From positions 56,314,501 through 56,378,500 of the forward strand of contig NC_134111.1 of NCBI RefSeq assembly GCF_040939455.1: a DNA stretch of 64,000 bases, in the 5' to 3' direction. The position numbers and the translations under genes were made by a program. The notes below the pieces were generated by a model. It ran no database searches. It saw nothing but the letters and a program-made list of their open reading frames with translations, and was not told the origin of the DNA. Numbering within the stretch: position 1 is the first letter of the stretch; each line of letters starts with the position of its first letter. This document shows positions 1-12,742 of the stretch, piece after piece. This stretch comes from Microcebus murinus. Its lineage: Eukaryota > Chordata > Mammalia > Primates > Cheirogaleidae.

Positions 1-1299
1 ACAGATGTACCACTATCTAGGGCATGTTAATAACTTTTAATTTCCTAAACACATAAACCAGATGCGGAAAAATTTTAAAGAACTCAAAAAATGATCAGTC
101 ATTGCCAGTCTTCTGTCACTGCACCTTTTATCAAGTGAATATTCAAACCAACTAGTTTGAATACCTACAATACACTGCAGTATTCAAATAGAAGCAAGAA
201 ACTAAACTAAAACAAAATAAAGTGTTATGATCCCTATGAGATTTAAGTCTAAATAAATGCCATCTACTTCTTTCACCCATACCCGCGAACTCCCATCCTT
301 TCAGGCATGTATGTCACACTGCCTTCCCTATTTTCAATCATTATCTAGTAGCATTGGCCCATTGTTTACCAGAGCTTTATGACTTAGCTCTACCTACAAA
401 TATCAACAACCCAAGATACTAATAACATAAATTTCTCTAAATCTTGATAGTAATTATTCACTGTTCCCACCCAATCTGCTATGATAGACATTTGTTTTCT
501 TGCAGATCAATATGGAGCATCTGAAAAACTTTTGGAAAGTATTTATAGCCGCGCCACCCCCCTTGGTGTAAATGCATAGATTTCCAAATAACAAGACACA
601 ACGGGGAGAGGAGCAACTGCCACGTGGCTGCTTTGCTCATTTTGCTTTCAGCACTTCATGGTTCCATTTTTGCACATCCCACACACCTACAAGTGGTTGC
701 CTGGCTGGTAGCTATTACTTATTGCAAAACTGAGATATTTGAAACAAGTTAAGGAACTAGGGAAACGTAAATGGGAACAGCAATCAAAACTATACTTGGA
801 AATCATAAAAGTGATAGTGGAGCAAGACATCAGTGTAGAAATAAAATTTTTTAGAAAGCTAACAGAGTGTAATTTTTAAGAACTTGAGCCCTGGAGTCAG
901 ACAAAACCTAGAAATGAATTTCAACTCTGCCACTAACAAGACCTATTACATTGGTCAAGTTACTTTGAATCTCTAAGCCTCTGTGGTTCGATCCATAAAA
1001 TGGGAAAATAATACCCACCCCTTAAGGGTTTGTGATAATTTAGATAATGCCTGGTACATAGTAACTACTCAAAAAAATATAGCTATTGTTGTAGAAGCCA
1101 TTGTTTTGTTTATTATTATTCTAGAAGCTCAATCAATGCATAGTGGTATTTGCTAATGTGATAAGGATCTTTATTATGTAAATAGTAGATTATTCAAAAA
1201 GAGCTTTTTAGTTCTCCTCTAAATTACCGACAGAAGCATATTCAACAAAAGTTCATGCATTTTTCAATTATATTTTAATGTGTCTAATATGTCTCTTAC
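1..1299 (-). other. CCDC141: CCDC141 intron downstream of the last visible exon (partial)
   Basis: This is AT-rich intron sequence that starts with a strong GTAAGAG donor at 1299 and continues out of the window. It contains one MIR (862-1095). I see no exon, promoter or RNA gene in the rest. Confidence 0.75.
862..1095 (+). repeat. MIR SINE
   Basis: The MIR landmarks appear in order: CCCTGGAGTCAGAC, CAACTCTGCCACTAAC, CATAAAATGGG, then the TGCCTGGTACATAGTAA end. The sequence is diverged, as expected for this ancient family. Confidence 0.85.
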
Positions 1300-1416
1300 C
1301 TTTGCTTTTATTATCAGTTCCTCATGCTTACGAATTAGCTCCTCATTGTCTGAAAGAGATGAACCTAGACTTTGTTCCTGTAAATCTCTGATGGTTTTCT
1401 GAAACCAGCAAGTAAC
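1300..1416 (-). CDS. CCDC141: CCDC141 internal coding exon (last of four in this window)
   Basis: This exon has 117 bases, 39 codons, phase 0 at both ends. The acceptor is ACTTCTTACCTAG at 1417-1429 and the donor is AAAG|GTAAGAG at 1299-1293, close to ideal. The peptide begins [20 protein letters not shown] and ends HEELIIKAK. It follows directly from QQENQ of the previous exon. The sequence is hydrophilic and probably helical. A second AG lies 18 bases inside (TTTCAG ending at 1399) and is also in frame, so a six-residue-shorter form (lacking VTCWFQ) is possible. I chose the outer acceptor because the family sequence I recall contains these residues and the outer site has a longer pyrimidine tract. 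Later exons of the gene lie beyond the low end of the window. Confidence 0.88.
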
Positions 1417-1432
1417 CTAGGTAAGAAGTAAT
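1397..1432 (-). promoter_or_regulatory. CCDC141: Two in-frame 3' splice sites, 18 bases apart
   Basis: The outer acceptor CTTACCTAG ends at 1417. The inner acceptor GCTGGTTTCAG ends at 1399. Both keep phase 0, so alternative use would add or remove VTCWFQ. The outer site has the longer pyrimidine run. Confidence 0.5.
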
Positions 1433-2189
1433 AAAGAAAGATCAAAATTCAAATACTCAGAAGAAGTGAGTAAAAATTCAGAAATAATTTCTCAATCTTT
1501 CAATGCTTAAAATGAATTTCTCTTTATATAAACTAAGCTCATGGATTATATTAAAATGATCGAGTTCTTTATTTTTATTCATTTCAACCTTTACGTGCTT
1601 AAGAGAAAAAAAACATAATTCCAGAAAACCCTGAAAATGACTTGTCAGTTCAGCAGATTACATGGCATGAAGAATTCAAAATTTCCTAGCAAAGAACCAA
1701 AATAGATTCCCATACAGTCCGTAAATCATGCATTCTTTTAAAATATAAATTCTTTCCTGAATATGAATATAAATCTGAGAATAGTTACATAAACCCATAT
1801 GAAGATATTAGATAGCATATGTAGAATTATATTTTCTGCTATAAGAAAGGCAATACAAAAATATTTAGTTTGCTGCAATTATAGAAAATCTATATCCAGA
1901 AAATAGAGGGGTTATTAAAATTCCATTGACATTACAAGTGGCTAAGGGTGTGACTGACATTCAGTAGACTTGGTTCACAATACCAGCCATATACAGTGAT
2001 AAAACAAGAAATAGCGAAGAACTTGAAAGAAGCTCATACATTTTAAAATGATGCCATAACTTGACATGGGCCCCCTGGAAGTAGATTCCTCATTGCAATT
2101 AAAGGAGACTTGGATTTTTACTCTCAGATCCTGTACAGTTTTATCCTTGTGGTCACATCATAGCCACTGATTCTTAAGAGACTGCTACG

Positions 2190-2400
2190 AACTAGACAGT
2201 TTGCTAGTTGATTTGGAGGCCTCACCTCTACTTCTCTCAACAATTTTGTAGTAGGTATGATATCATCATCGCAGAGATGAGGTAACTGAGTTTTTGAGAG
2301 GTTAAGCTGCTTATCCAGGGCTGTGTAGTAAGTAGCAGAGACAGGATTTGTCTACAAGTCTACAAGATCTCAAAGTCCATGCTCTTTTCCCTATCCCCTG
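2190..2400 (-). repeat. MIR SINE, reverse orientation
   Basis: The stretch contains GAGATGAGGTAACTGAG, GAGAGGTTAAGC and AAGTCCATGCTCTTTT, the reverse complement of the MIR core and start. Confidence 0.75.
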
Positions 2401-2967
2401 CTACCCCTCTTGAGTAACCTAAAGTCTCACAGTCATCAGCGGGAATGACTTCAAGCCTGAAAAATGAATACTGGCAGCCCATTCACAACAATGGGCTATA
2501 ATCCCATGCCTGACACTGTGTTTTTCTCTAGCCAGGTTGTCTTGCCTGCAACAGCCTCAAGATGGCCAAGGAGAAAGCTAGGTTCAGACCAAAGTTTCCC
2601 ACAATAAATGTGCACACATCATATACATATGTCAGAGTTAGAGGCTCGCCTAGAATCAGACACCCCAGGACCATTACACACCTGCTATCACAAAGCTGAC
2701 TATGAGATCAAAAGGTCTGCACCAACTTGTAGCCTTTTCTAGCATGGAATAATAGGCAGTAATACAGGGGATGGGACAATTTCCCCAGCTCTCTGCTAAT
2801 TGGAAATCTTTGTCAACCAGCATTTTAGCCCATTGTGGGTGCAAAAAAAAGAATATTGGTGAACTTACAGCAGTTTTCATGTGAAGTACACCTCATTTTC
2901 TTCAGAATATTTGGTAATCTATGCATAATATACACATTCTAGCCAGTCCCTATATTTAAAGTATTAT

Positions 2968-3046
2968 GCTGACTGTAAAAGTATTGTAAAAGTATTTTAC
3001 TTTTACAAGTAAAATTATTTTACAAGTAAAAGTATTTACAATCACT
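2968..3046. repeat. AT-rich palindrome cluster
   Basis: GTAAAAGTA at 2986-2994 faces TACTTTTAC at 2998-3006 (9-base arms, 3-base centre). Further copies of ACAAGTAAAA follow at about 3005-3033. Confidence 0.6.
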
Positions 3047-4606
3047 TGACGGCAGTCTGTTTTTCTAGTATCCCAATTAGAGCTAGAGGATATGTACAAT
3101 ATGCACATTAGAACTCACAGAGAGTATTTTATCAAGAGCTATAAAATGTATTCATTAATTTATTTTATTTTATAAAACAAAATAATTTTTCACAAAAATG
3201 CAGTCAGCCCTATAAAAACTCAACTAGAGGAATGATGTGAGGATTTTCCTCAAAATAAAGTAGATCATGAATATAACTAAGTTTCAGAGATACTTATTTT
3301 ATTAAGTAGTGGGAGTGAGTTTTACTTATTCTTAGCTAAAATGGGAGGGACCTAGAAATTTCAAGAATGCTTTAATGGGGACAGTTATTAAAGAATCTGA
3401 GTGGATGAAAAATGAGTAAAAACAGGTGTTCACTAATCTCTAAAAACAGGTGAGAAGCTTGAACCCTCAGATAATCCTATTAAACTTTGTGAGTCAAAGA
3501 CTTGTCATCTAACACATGCCAACAGTGATGAAAGTCAGGAAAGAGTGAGTTGTTTTGATTTTCAAACAGTATCTACTGACCTCATCCCTAGATTTGGCAA
3601 GTACTATCTCAACTCCTAAGAGATACTATTCCTGTTAGGCAGTACTATTCCCTTTAAGAGAATGTAGTTAGAGAACTATGGTAATATTCAATATATCTTG
3701 TTTGCATACCTGCTTGTTAAAGCATGCTGTCTTTCTACAGCTACACATTCTTACTACCAGATGCATTCTGAAAAGAAACATAAAAACAAGTTGGCACAAA
3801 ACTCAGAAGTAAGTAAGATCATCATGAGTATGTTATATCTCATTATGAGATATTCACACACATGAACAGCCTCTTAGATCACATTCGCCATGTGTGCTGT
3901 GGGATGTACACAAAATAGGCTCTGAGTCCTTCTGATGCTAAAATAAGACACCCTAAATAACCAAGAGCACGTCAACCATAATGTTCTGCCACCCAGTAAA
4001 TCAGTCATTGTGTCTTTCGAGTAGCCACCACAGACAGCTGCACAGATATTCCAAGTGCACTTTTTATAAGCTTTTAAATTATATCAGCTGCTGTCCAAAA
4101 GCCTGAGTGATAAGTACAGTAAATGATGCATCAAGACATTTCTGTAGAATGTGGTCCCTGCAAAAGTATGAAGACATGAGCCACAGGTTGAGGGGATGAG
4201 GAAAGGAAGGAAGGACAAAAAGCATTTAAAGTATGCACCGGGAATTGGTTCTGGGCAACGAGATGGATTAAAGGGGAAAATAAGAAGACTTTTGCTCTCT
4301 CTTCCCAGTTTCGACCTTTCAGCCTGACTGAAGCAACGTGTTCATGGTCATACCATGGATTTGGCATGACATGCTAGGTATTCGGTGCCCAGAGGAGGTA
4401 GAACTAAGGCACAGAAGGAGTGAGGCAGATCTTTTTGCTGGGGGAGTGGAAGGGCTAAAAGTAGCACCTTTCATAGAGTGACAAATTAGAGAGAAAAGAA
4501 AGTCAGCAAAGAAGGAGTAATCAGGAACGTTCAATGAACACCAAGATCTGCCTTGAAAGTTAAAAAGGAATGACAGGAAAACTTACACCAAAAATGGTGC
4601 AGACCT

Positions 4607-4942
4607 GCTCTGTTCAATATGGTAGCCACTAACCACACTTGGTTATCTAGTACTTGCAATGTGACTAGTCCAAACTGTGACATGCTCTATGTGTAAAATA
4701 CACAGCAGATTTCACTGACTTGGTATAAAAATAATGAAAATATCTCATTAAGAATGTTAGTATTGATTACCTATTAAAATAATATTTTAGATGTGTTGGG
4801 TTAAATAAAAAATATTATTGCTTTTCACTTTTATGTGGCTTTTTACTTTTTAAATATTTCTTTTTTACTTTTTTAATGTAGCTACCAGAAAATTCAAACT
4901 CACATATGTGAGTTGTGTTATGTTATCACTGGGTGGTTCTGC
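4607..4942 (-). mobile_element. hAT-type DNA transposon relic
   Basis: One end reads TCTGTTCAATATGGTAGCCAC. The other carries the complementary GTAGCTACCAGAAAATTC and a degenerate terminal part near 4935. I recognise this common mammalian 'CCAATATGGTAGCCACTAGCCAC' family but do not name the subfamily; a second copy is at 55344-55560. Strand is tentative. Confidence 0.6.
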
Positions 4943-5477
4943 AATTCAAAGGTATTCAGAGTTTCTTTATATGTTAAATGTAGATTTTGGGGCTGAGTTT
5001 TAACTAAGGGCGATTTAAAATAGTGCAGTCAGTAGACCAGTATAATGAGATATGCCAGTTAGTAAGTATTTATGGGCCACTGAGTAGGGAGGTGAGGAAA
5101 TGGAACCAATGACACTTTGAAGAAGTATATTGGCTTAATTTATTGGCTAAGTAAATGATGGCAGCTTCAGAGAAAGCAGAGGTAACAAAAGGGCATCTCC
5201 CACCTTTTTTTCTACTTTGATCAGATGAGATTTACGCATTTCTTGGCAGATGTAGGGAACTGAAGATGCAGGGAGGAAAGCTGATACAGGAATGTACCAG
5301 AAAATGGGAAGGTTGGAAGAGAGAACAATTGAAGGTATTTAGTCTTGGACAAGGAAAAACTAGTTTTTGCTTGTTGGACATCCCACCCCCACCTTGAACC
5401 CCTACTGATAGAGAAGAAGGAAGATAGTAAAGTGAGCCAGCCTTCACAGAGTGGTATCAGGTAGGACTCTAGGTGGG

Positions 5478-5640
5478 TTACAACATTGCCTCAACTGATC
5501 TTCACACCCTTCCAACGATGGAGATATTTGTTTTTTCAACAGATAAGGAAATTGAGACCCAGACAGGCAAGGTAACTTGCCTAAGTTCACACAACCAATG
5601 TGTGGGGATCCAGAAATGCCACCATCAGAATTTATGCTTT
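5478..5640 (-). repeat. MIR SINE, reverse orientation
   Basis: GATAAGGAAATTGAGACCCA is followed by AAGGTAACTTGCCTAAG and TTCACACAACCA, the reverse MIR core. The short forward open frame here is a by-product. Confidence 0.75.
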
Positions 5641-7094
5641 TCTATCCAGTATTTTTATTTCTCATCATATCCATCTGCAGAAACAAAGGATTCTGGAGAA
5701 GAGAAGTGGTTCTTATTAGGCTATTATTATGAACTTTCTTAAAATGAAGACCGAAACACAGGGCTGTGGTTACAGAACCTAATCCTAACATGAAATAGGT
5801 CCTGTGTACAATCACATGGTGGGTGAGACAATGAAAATACTGCATTAGAGAGTAGAACGGATGTGTGGGAGGGGCCCGGGAGGAGGAGGCCAGCTGCAGG
5901 CAGAGGTGACAACAAGCACAGACTGAGAATTCCTGTTACCAAACAATATGTGACAAAGACAGGACTGAGAGATGGGGAATACAAGCAGTAGAAAATGTTC
6001 TGTGATGGTCAAGGATAAATAAGTCAGACGGCAAGAAGGTGGACTGCTGCCCCAGCCCAAAGCCGTGCATCAGAATGCCATAAACCACTGCAGTTTCTTT
6101 TGGTACAATTTGTTCTACAATCTGAGATTGGATCTTGTTTTTTCATCTTTATTTAAAGATATGCGGTAGAAGGCAAGCTAGCAATAAGCAATTCAAACCA
6201 CCTTAACAAAAATGCTTAAGGGTAGATGAAAATCTCAACAAATTACTTTCATTTTCTTTTCCACGTGCACAATAATAGCTCTTGCTGAACAACCAGTTAC
6301 TATTAGAGACAAAAAAAAAAAAAACAACTGATAAAGGAGGAAAAAAGACATCACTTATTTATCTTCTTTAACCCAAGACTTTTTGACAGACTCTCTTCCA
6401 ATTACTGAAACACACACATATACAGAAATGTTTTCAATTATAGTTGATGGCCACAGGTGACAGTTCTATCTACTTTGTTATTGAAGGCATGCTTCCACAA
6501 GGTTTTGGTTTTTGTTTTCTTTTATACAGTAGGGAAACCAGTTGTCTTTATTTTGTACCAGGCAATCTAGTCAAATGTGCTTTGTACTTAACTAAGCAAT
6601 AATCAGACTTCAAATATCCATTGGATCCATTAGGTGATAATGTATATCAGAAAAGACTCTAAAAGCCATGTTGCTGATGTTTGTATTAATACCTGATGAC
6701 TTGAGTAGGGGAAGAAAGAATAACTACTACTAAACACATGGATTGAGTTTCTATTTTTAGATGTATTCTGGAATTGATCTAGTTATTGGCCTGTTATTAT
6801 TTGGACTTAGTCTCAGAGATTCTAGGAAGACAATGTTCACAATTTTCTTTTATATTATTTGGGAGCCCTTTGTGAATTACTGGAGTCAGCTGGAAGGTAT
6901 TAGTGTCTCCTTTACAAGTTTTCAAGTCCCAGGATTCTCTGTTGGGGGGCAGTAGGAAAGCTAGCATACATTGTCATGAGGCAAAATTTGTTACTTTATA
7001 AACAGCTTCATGTATAATCTTTCTCCCTGTCTAGTATTATAATTTTATGTTTAATTTTTGTGACTTATGCTAACATACACTTTCTCTTTTGATA

Positions 7095-7607
7095 TCTTTG
7101 TCCTCCAATAGAACGTCATTCCACAATGTTCTAGGATTGTCCAGTACAACATCCAGTTATATGATCATCATAAAACCCAAATTACTGAGTCACACTCAGT
7201 GTGATGTCCCTTCTTCACCATCGTAGCATCAACAAAACTTTAGAATGAGCATTCAGAAAAACTTAAGAACTCAGGTAAGATAATTTATGTTTATACCTAC
7301 CTGGATTTTTAAATATTTCCTTGTTCACATAATTATCAACACAGTAAGCATTAATTATTATTTATAATATTAAGAAATTGAGGAGATTCTAATTCCTCAT
7401 GAAGATACTGTTTAAATTGTGTTATATTCGAATAGCAGAATGCTATATTATATCCATTAATTACTTATTCTCTTTTTGACACAAGAATATGTTTATGATT
7501 TGTCCAATTTAATAAATACCAGGTCATAATATAGGAAATATAGGTTAATTCCATTAGTTTTTGTTTGTTTGTTTAGTTTTTTCTTTAGTAAATGTGGGTG
7601 TGCCTGT
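7095..7607 (+). repeat. Local direct duplication, copy 1 (513 bp)
   Basis: Both copies begin TCTTTGTCCTCCAATAGAAC and end GTGGGTGTGCCTGT. By eye I count about 13-14 substitutions plus two small indels (a TTTG unit and a 2-base change near 7247), near 97 % identity. It has no poly-A tail or inverted ends. I do not recognise a repeat family. Confidence 0.9.
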
Positions 7608-8311
7608 AGATACATCTACATTTCAAGAAAATAGTATAAGGACTTCCATTTCCAAAATAGCTGTCAACTCTCATTTGTGTTTAGGTAGACTCTTCACTTC
7701 CAACTATTAATGGTGGAAAGTTGTATAGTCTGATAGATAAAATCAGTACAGTGGAAGTCTCTGGACCTAAATTTTAGTTTCAGCATTACCTCTGACTCAT
7801 TGTGGGGGAATTTCCCCAGCAGTGGGAAGAACTCTTTTTTTCAAGAAAGGAAACAAAGCTCCACCCAGTGCCTTGGCAATGTGCAGCCCTGATTGTTGGA
7901 CAAAATAAATCAGAAACCATCATATTGACAGGATAAATCACTGTTAAATTTTAAAGGATGTTTAAATTCTTTTAAAGTATGCCATTCATTTTGCTTGCTC
8001 ACGAGTCTCCCTATAAAATGCATTAAAATTAATTGGGCTTTTTGGCTAGTCTTTGGGGACCATGAGAATGAAGGAAGAGTAGAGAATGAGTCCTGGCCAG
8101 CGTGGGGTGGTAGCAGTGCTGAGGAGAAAAGGAAATCCAACAATCTCCAATACCAGGGGCAGGGAAGAAGAAAAAGAGCTCAGAGAGGCGGAAGGATATA
8201 TATAGGCAGCCCCAGGACTTAGTAGATACCTCAGGCAGCAACAGCTAATTTGTCACACAATGGGTGTGAGTGTTGGGAGCAAGCGGACCTTTCTCAAGGA
8301 GCATGAGCGTG

Positions 8312-8327
8312 CACACACACACACACA
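8312..8327 (+). repeat. Short CA microsatellite
   Basis: An uninterrupted ACACACACAC run of about 16 bases. Confidence 0.8.
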
Positions 8328-8380
8328 TCACTTCTGAGAATGAATTTGATCACAGAATGTGTCCCACATCCCTCTTACCA

Positions 8381-8435
8381 ACTGATTGGGGGCTTAAGTA
8401 ATCAAAACTGATTTGGGGGCTTAAGTAATCAAAAC
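8381..8435 (+). repeat. 26-27 bp tandem duplication
   Basis: ACTGATTGGGGGCTTAAG is followed by TAATCAAA, then the same unit again with one extra T. Two units, otherwise identical. Confidence 0.85.
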
Positions 8436-8824
8436 ACCGTTAAACCATCAGTTACATTGACCAGTATACAAAAGTGTCAAACCAAATTCAACGAAAATAT
8501 GATAAACTATAACAAGTATAAATGAGCTAAAGAAATAGTTAAAGGATAGAGGAGGGAAAAATTGATTTTTAACTTGATCTTGCAGATAAAGCTGACCTTT
8601 TGAATAAACGAAGCTGGATATCAAGCCACGAAATGACATTTATTCCCCCTCACAACATTTTAGAAAGCTAAGATTATTTAGTGGTTTAGAGAATTGGTGT
8701 GGGATCTGGCCAATATATAAGATTTTGTATGCCAGTGATTATTTAGTAAAGCTTAGAAAGAAACCACCAAAATATGTAGTGATATGGTGAATATTTATTT
8801 AAACATTATGGAGCCAAACTGTGC

Positions 8825-9020
8825 TCTAAGGATTTTAAAATATATAATCTTGTTTATTTTGATAACAAATGTATAGGCAGATATTATTATTATCCTCATT
8901 TTACAAAAAGAGAAACTGAGGCACCGAGGCTAAATAACTGGCTCAAAGTCACACAGCTAATAAATTGATACCCATGCCATCTGCACCAGAGTCCCTGTTA
9001 CTACCATTGGCCTACAATGC
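8825..9020 (-). repeat. MIR SINE, reverse orientation
   Basis: ATTATCCTCATTTTAC, GAGAAACTGAGGCACCGAGG and CAAAGTCACACAGCTAATAA are the reverse MIR core. Confidence 0.85.
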
Positions 9021-10443
9021 TATTGAAAGCAATAGTGATTAACATGCATTCCAATTAGGAGAGGTTTCTATTACTTTCAAAATCACATGCTTTTTCTATA
9101 AACACTCTAAAACACTTTGCATTTACTACTGGCATGCCTTAAAAAGTATTCTAGAGATAGCCTAAAGCCTGTGTGCTAAAATGAAATCCTGTGATAAATT
9201 TTAATCTATGAATGGGTAGATGTAATTTATATTTGTTACTGGATCAAACTATTGGATACCAGTATCACCATGTTAATTCACCCCTTATTTTGGTCTTATA
9301 CTAGCCAATGTTTGAAAACTACATTCAAAGAAAGATTTTTTTTTTCTAAACCCTTACCACTTTGTATGTTATCTCATATTAATTTAAGCGGATCAAACAT
9401 CTAAGCTCTAAATCCTAGTTAGAAGGTGGCATTATATACAAAAAACATACACATGAATGTGTCTGTTTACACACATACAGTTTTAAAGATGACTACCAGG
9501 CACTAGACTGGTGCCCAGAGGCTATGGTTATATATATCATCTCTGATACAATTTTAATTGCCCATTGCCAAGGAATATACTGAGTGATTATGATATGCAT
9601 TGTACCCAAATTATAAAACCACAGAACCTTCCAAATGTGAATTCTATTATCTTCCCTTCCACCCCAAAGATGTGTATCTTATATGTGATCTGGGTAGTAA
9701 AAAGAGATTGTCTGCCCTCATGTCTTAATTCTCCTAGACATCCTTGAAACTGTCTTGGATAAAGAAACCATGAATAACTTAGTTTTAATATATTTGTTTG
9801 TCTCACTTATGCCTGATTGGAGCAATTGAGAAAAATTACATTCATAAATCTTCTTGCCAAGATAATTAATTATGCACAAAATACTCCAAGCTGCTTCTGA
9901 TTTTCATTAATGAAGCAGATTATCTGCAAAATAAGATGCTGCTAGAGCCGAAAAGAAAGGTCAGCTGCTCATCTTTAAATGTAAAATGAGTGCACATTTT
10001 TCCATCTGAAAAACAATGATAAAGAAAGAACATGCTATGATTATGTTTACGAGACTATCGCATCCCAATTGAGATAGAAAAGTATGTGCTTTTTAATTAT
10101 GCTTTTTCTGCATTTGATGGGAATCTTAAGTCACCACTGTGGTGGTCACTGGATTTCCTTTCCAAAGGAGAATTAGCTGAACTATTATAGTTCAAAAGCA
10201 TCAGGCCATAGGCACTTAGAAATAGAGAAGCACTAAATGTATCTTTTAAGTGACCCTTATGAGAGAAAACACATCACATATTCAGACATCCACATTATTA
10301 TTCATCAGTAATCTTTGTTCTAATTCTCCACTTAATTTCCTTTTTTCTTAAGTGGTTAACATGATTGACAAAGCTGATATTTTATTAAGTAAAGTTTGGC
10401 AGCCCCTATGTTCCCTTAAAGTAAGTACCGAACTGACAAAAAC

Positions 10444-10954
10444 TCTTTGTCCTCCAATAGAACGTCATTCCACAATGTTCTAGGATTGTCGGGTACAACA
10501 TCCAGTTACATGACCATCATAAAACCCAAATTACTGAGTCACACTCAGTGTGATGTCCCTTCTTCACCATCGTAGCATCAACAAAACTTTAGAATAGAAA
10601 CATTCAGAAAAACTTAAGAACTCAGGTAAGATAATTTATGTTTATACCTACCTGGATTTTTAAGTATTTCCTTGTTCACATAATTATCAACACAGTAAGC
10701 ATTAATTATTGTTTATAATATTAATAAATTGAGGAGATTCTAATTCCTCATGAAGATACTGTTTAAATTGTGTTATATTCGAATAGCAGAATACTATATT
10801 ATACCGATTAATTACTTATTCTCCTTTTGACACAAGAATATGTCTATGATTTGTCCAATTTAATAAATACCAGGTCATAATACAGGAAATATAGGTTAAT
10901 TCCATTAGTTTTTGTTTGTTTAGTTTTTTCTTTAGTAAATGTGGGTGTGCCTGT
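10444..10954 (+). repeat. Local direct duplication, copy 2 (511 bp)
   Basis: This is the partner of 7095-7607, in the same orientation, 3.35 kb downstream in window coordinates. Sequence outside the shared block is unrelated on both sides, so the limits are sharp. Confidence 0.9.
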
Positions 10955-11314
10955 GTCTCATGCTTGTATAAGTCTAGAAGGTGGCAGAATGCCAGAATGC
11001 TAATACCAATCATCTGCATGGACAGTAGTCTTTGCATTTCTAACAAATGAGCATTATAAGGTCACAAGCAGGAAAAAAATACTACTTTTCGTTTTAAACT
11101 ATTAAGTCAGTGCCCATTGAATAAGGATGGCTGTTAAGATTATAAAAGTGACTTTTATTTGATCACACCCTAAGAACTCAATATAAATAATGAAATTGGC
11201 CTTCGATCCAAGTGGTCTTTACTTGAGCATGATGGTGGAGGGGCTGGGAGTGGGACAATGTAATATGTTGAGCTTTCGCGTGCTTATCAGACGAGATGGT
11301 AATAATTGCTAATA

Positions 11315-11540
11315 CAAAGTAGCAAGTTACTCTGTTCCAGGGACTGTTCCAAGCACTTGACATATAATAACTCATTTGATCTTCAACACTTTGAGGTCGA
11401 TACTATTAGTACCCACATTTTTACAGAAAACTGAATCTCAGGAAAGTTAAATAATTTCTCAATTACTCAGCCAATAAGTAGTAGAGCCAGGATTTGAATC
11501 TGTCCAACAGTGCGGCCCCAAACTTTGTGCTCTTACAAGC
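11315..11540 (-). repeat. MIR SINE, reverse orientation
   Basis: GTTCCAAGCACTTGACATA, then ACAGAAAACTGAATCTCAGG and AGCCAGGATTTGAATCTGTC, in the order expected for a reverse MIR. Confidence 0.8.
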
Positions 11541-11957
11541 ATGAAGAGACAACAGTTACCTGTATTAATTATTCCAGCCACTGGCACTGCCACAAGCAAG
11601 AGAAATCATAAGGTGGATGTTTTAAGATTAAGAACCTAAATTTTATATTTAAGGAAATTGATTTCTTACTTATTGACTGATTATATTTAAAATAATATTT
11701 ATTCTTCTTATTATAACGAAATTAGGTTTGGTTCAAGGAATGTTAGGAATGGAGTCTAAATGAAAGCCTCATTCTCTTAACCACAAATGTGCATCTAAAA
11801 GCCTTACTATGCCTATGACGGCCTCTTACAACTAAATAACATTAAGAGACCTCAGCATTTATAAAACAGTAATGCTAAACCCAGGGGAAAGAATCTGGGT
11901 TGGATGAGAAAGAATTCATAAATTGTGAAACTTAACCAAAGAGAGGTAAGGTAAAGA

Positions 11958-12061
11958 AACTAACATTTATTAAGCACCTTTTAAAATGCTAGACATTGTG
12001 CCTACATATTTTACACATATTTAATCCTCGGGAGTTAAGTATTTCCAATTTAAAGATGAGG
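11958..12061 (-). repeat. MIR fragment cut by an L1
   Basis: ATTTATTAAGCACCTTTTAA to TTTAAAGATGAGG is the reverse MIR 3' half. It stops abruptly at 12061 where L1 sequence begins. Confidence 0.65.
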
Positions 12062-12742
12062 CCTATCAATACAGCAATGAGATACTGCTATATACCTATT
12101 AAAGTGGCCAAAATCCAGAACATTGACAATACCAAATGCTGGCAAAGATGAACAGGAAATCTCATTCTTCGCTGGTGGGAATACAAAATGGTACAGCCAC
12201 TTCCAAAGACAGTTCAGCAGTTTCTTTACAAAACTAAACATATTCTTACCATGCAAGCCAGCAATTATGCTCCTTAGTATTTGCCCAAATGAACTAAAAA
12301 CTTAGGTCTACACAAAAAGCTGCACATGGATATTTATAACTGTTTTATTCATAGTTGTCAAAATTTGGAAGCAACCAAGATGCCTTTCAGTAGGTGAATG
12401 CATGAATAACCTGTGGTACTTCCAGACAATGAAATATTATTCAGCACTCAACAGAAATGAGCCATCAAGCCATGAAACAACATGGAGTAGACTTAAATGC
12501 ATTTTACTAAATGAGAAATTCCAATCTGAAAAGGCCACTTACTGCACGATTCTAACTATATGACATTGTGGAAAAGGCAAAACTATGGAGACAGTGAAAA
12601 TTTCAGTAATTGCCAGGGGTTCGGGGAGGGAGCAATGAATAAGCTGAGCACAGATGGCTTTTAGGGCAGTGAAAAAAGTCTGTATGATTCTATAATGATG
12701 GACACATGTCATTACACATTTATCCAAACCCATAGAGGTATA
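12062..12742 (+). mobile_element. Old L1 (L1M-type) 3' part
   Basis: ORF2-end landmarks in order: CAATGAGATACTGC, TGGTGGGAATACAAAATGGT, GAAGCAACCAAGATGCC, GAAATATTATTCAGCA, then the 3'UTR-like CCAGGGGTTCGGGGAGGGAG. Frames are broken throughout. It is an inert 5'-truncated copy. Confidence 0.85.

Noticed and set aside
7095..10954. The direct copies as LTRs of a provirus
   Set aside because: Ends are not TG...CA, the 2.8 kb between them contains an old MIR and no gag/pol-like frame.
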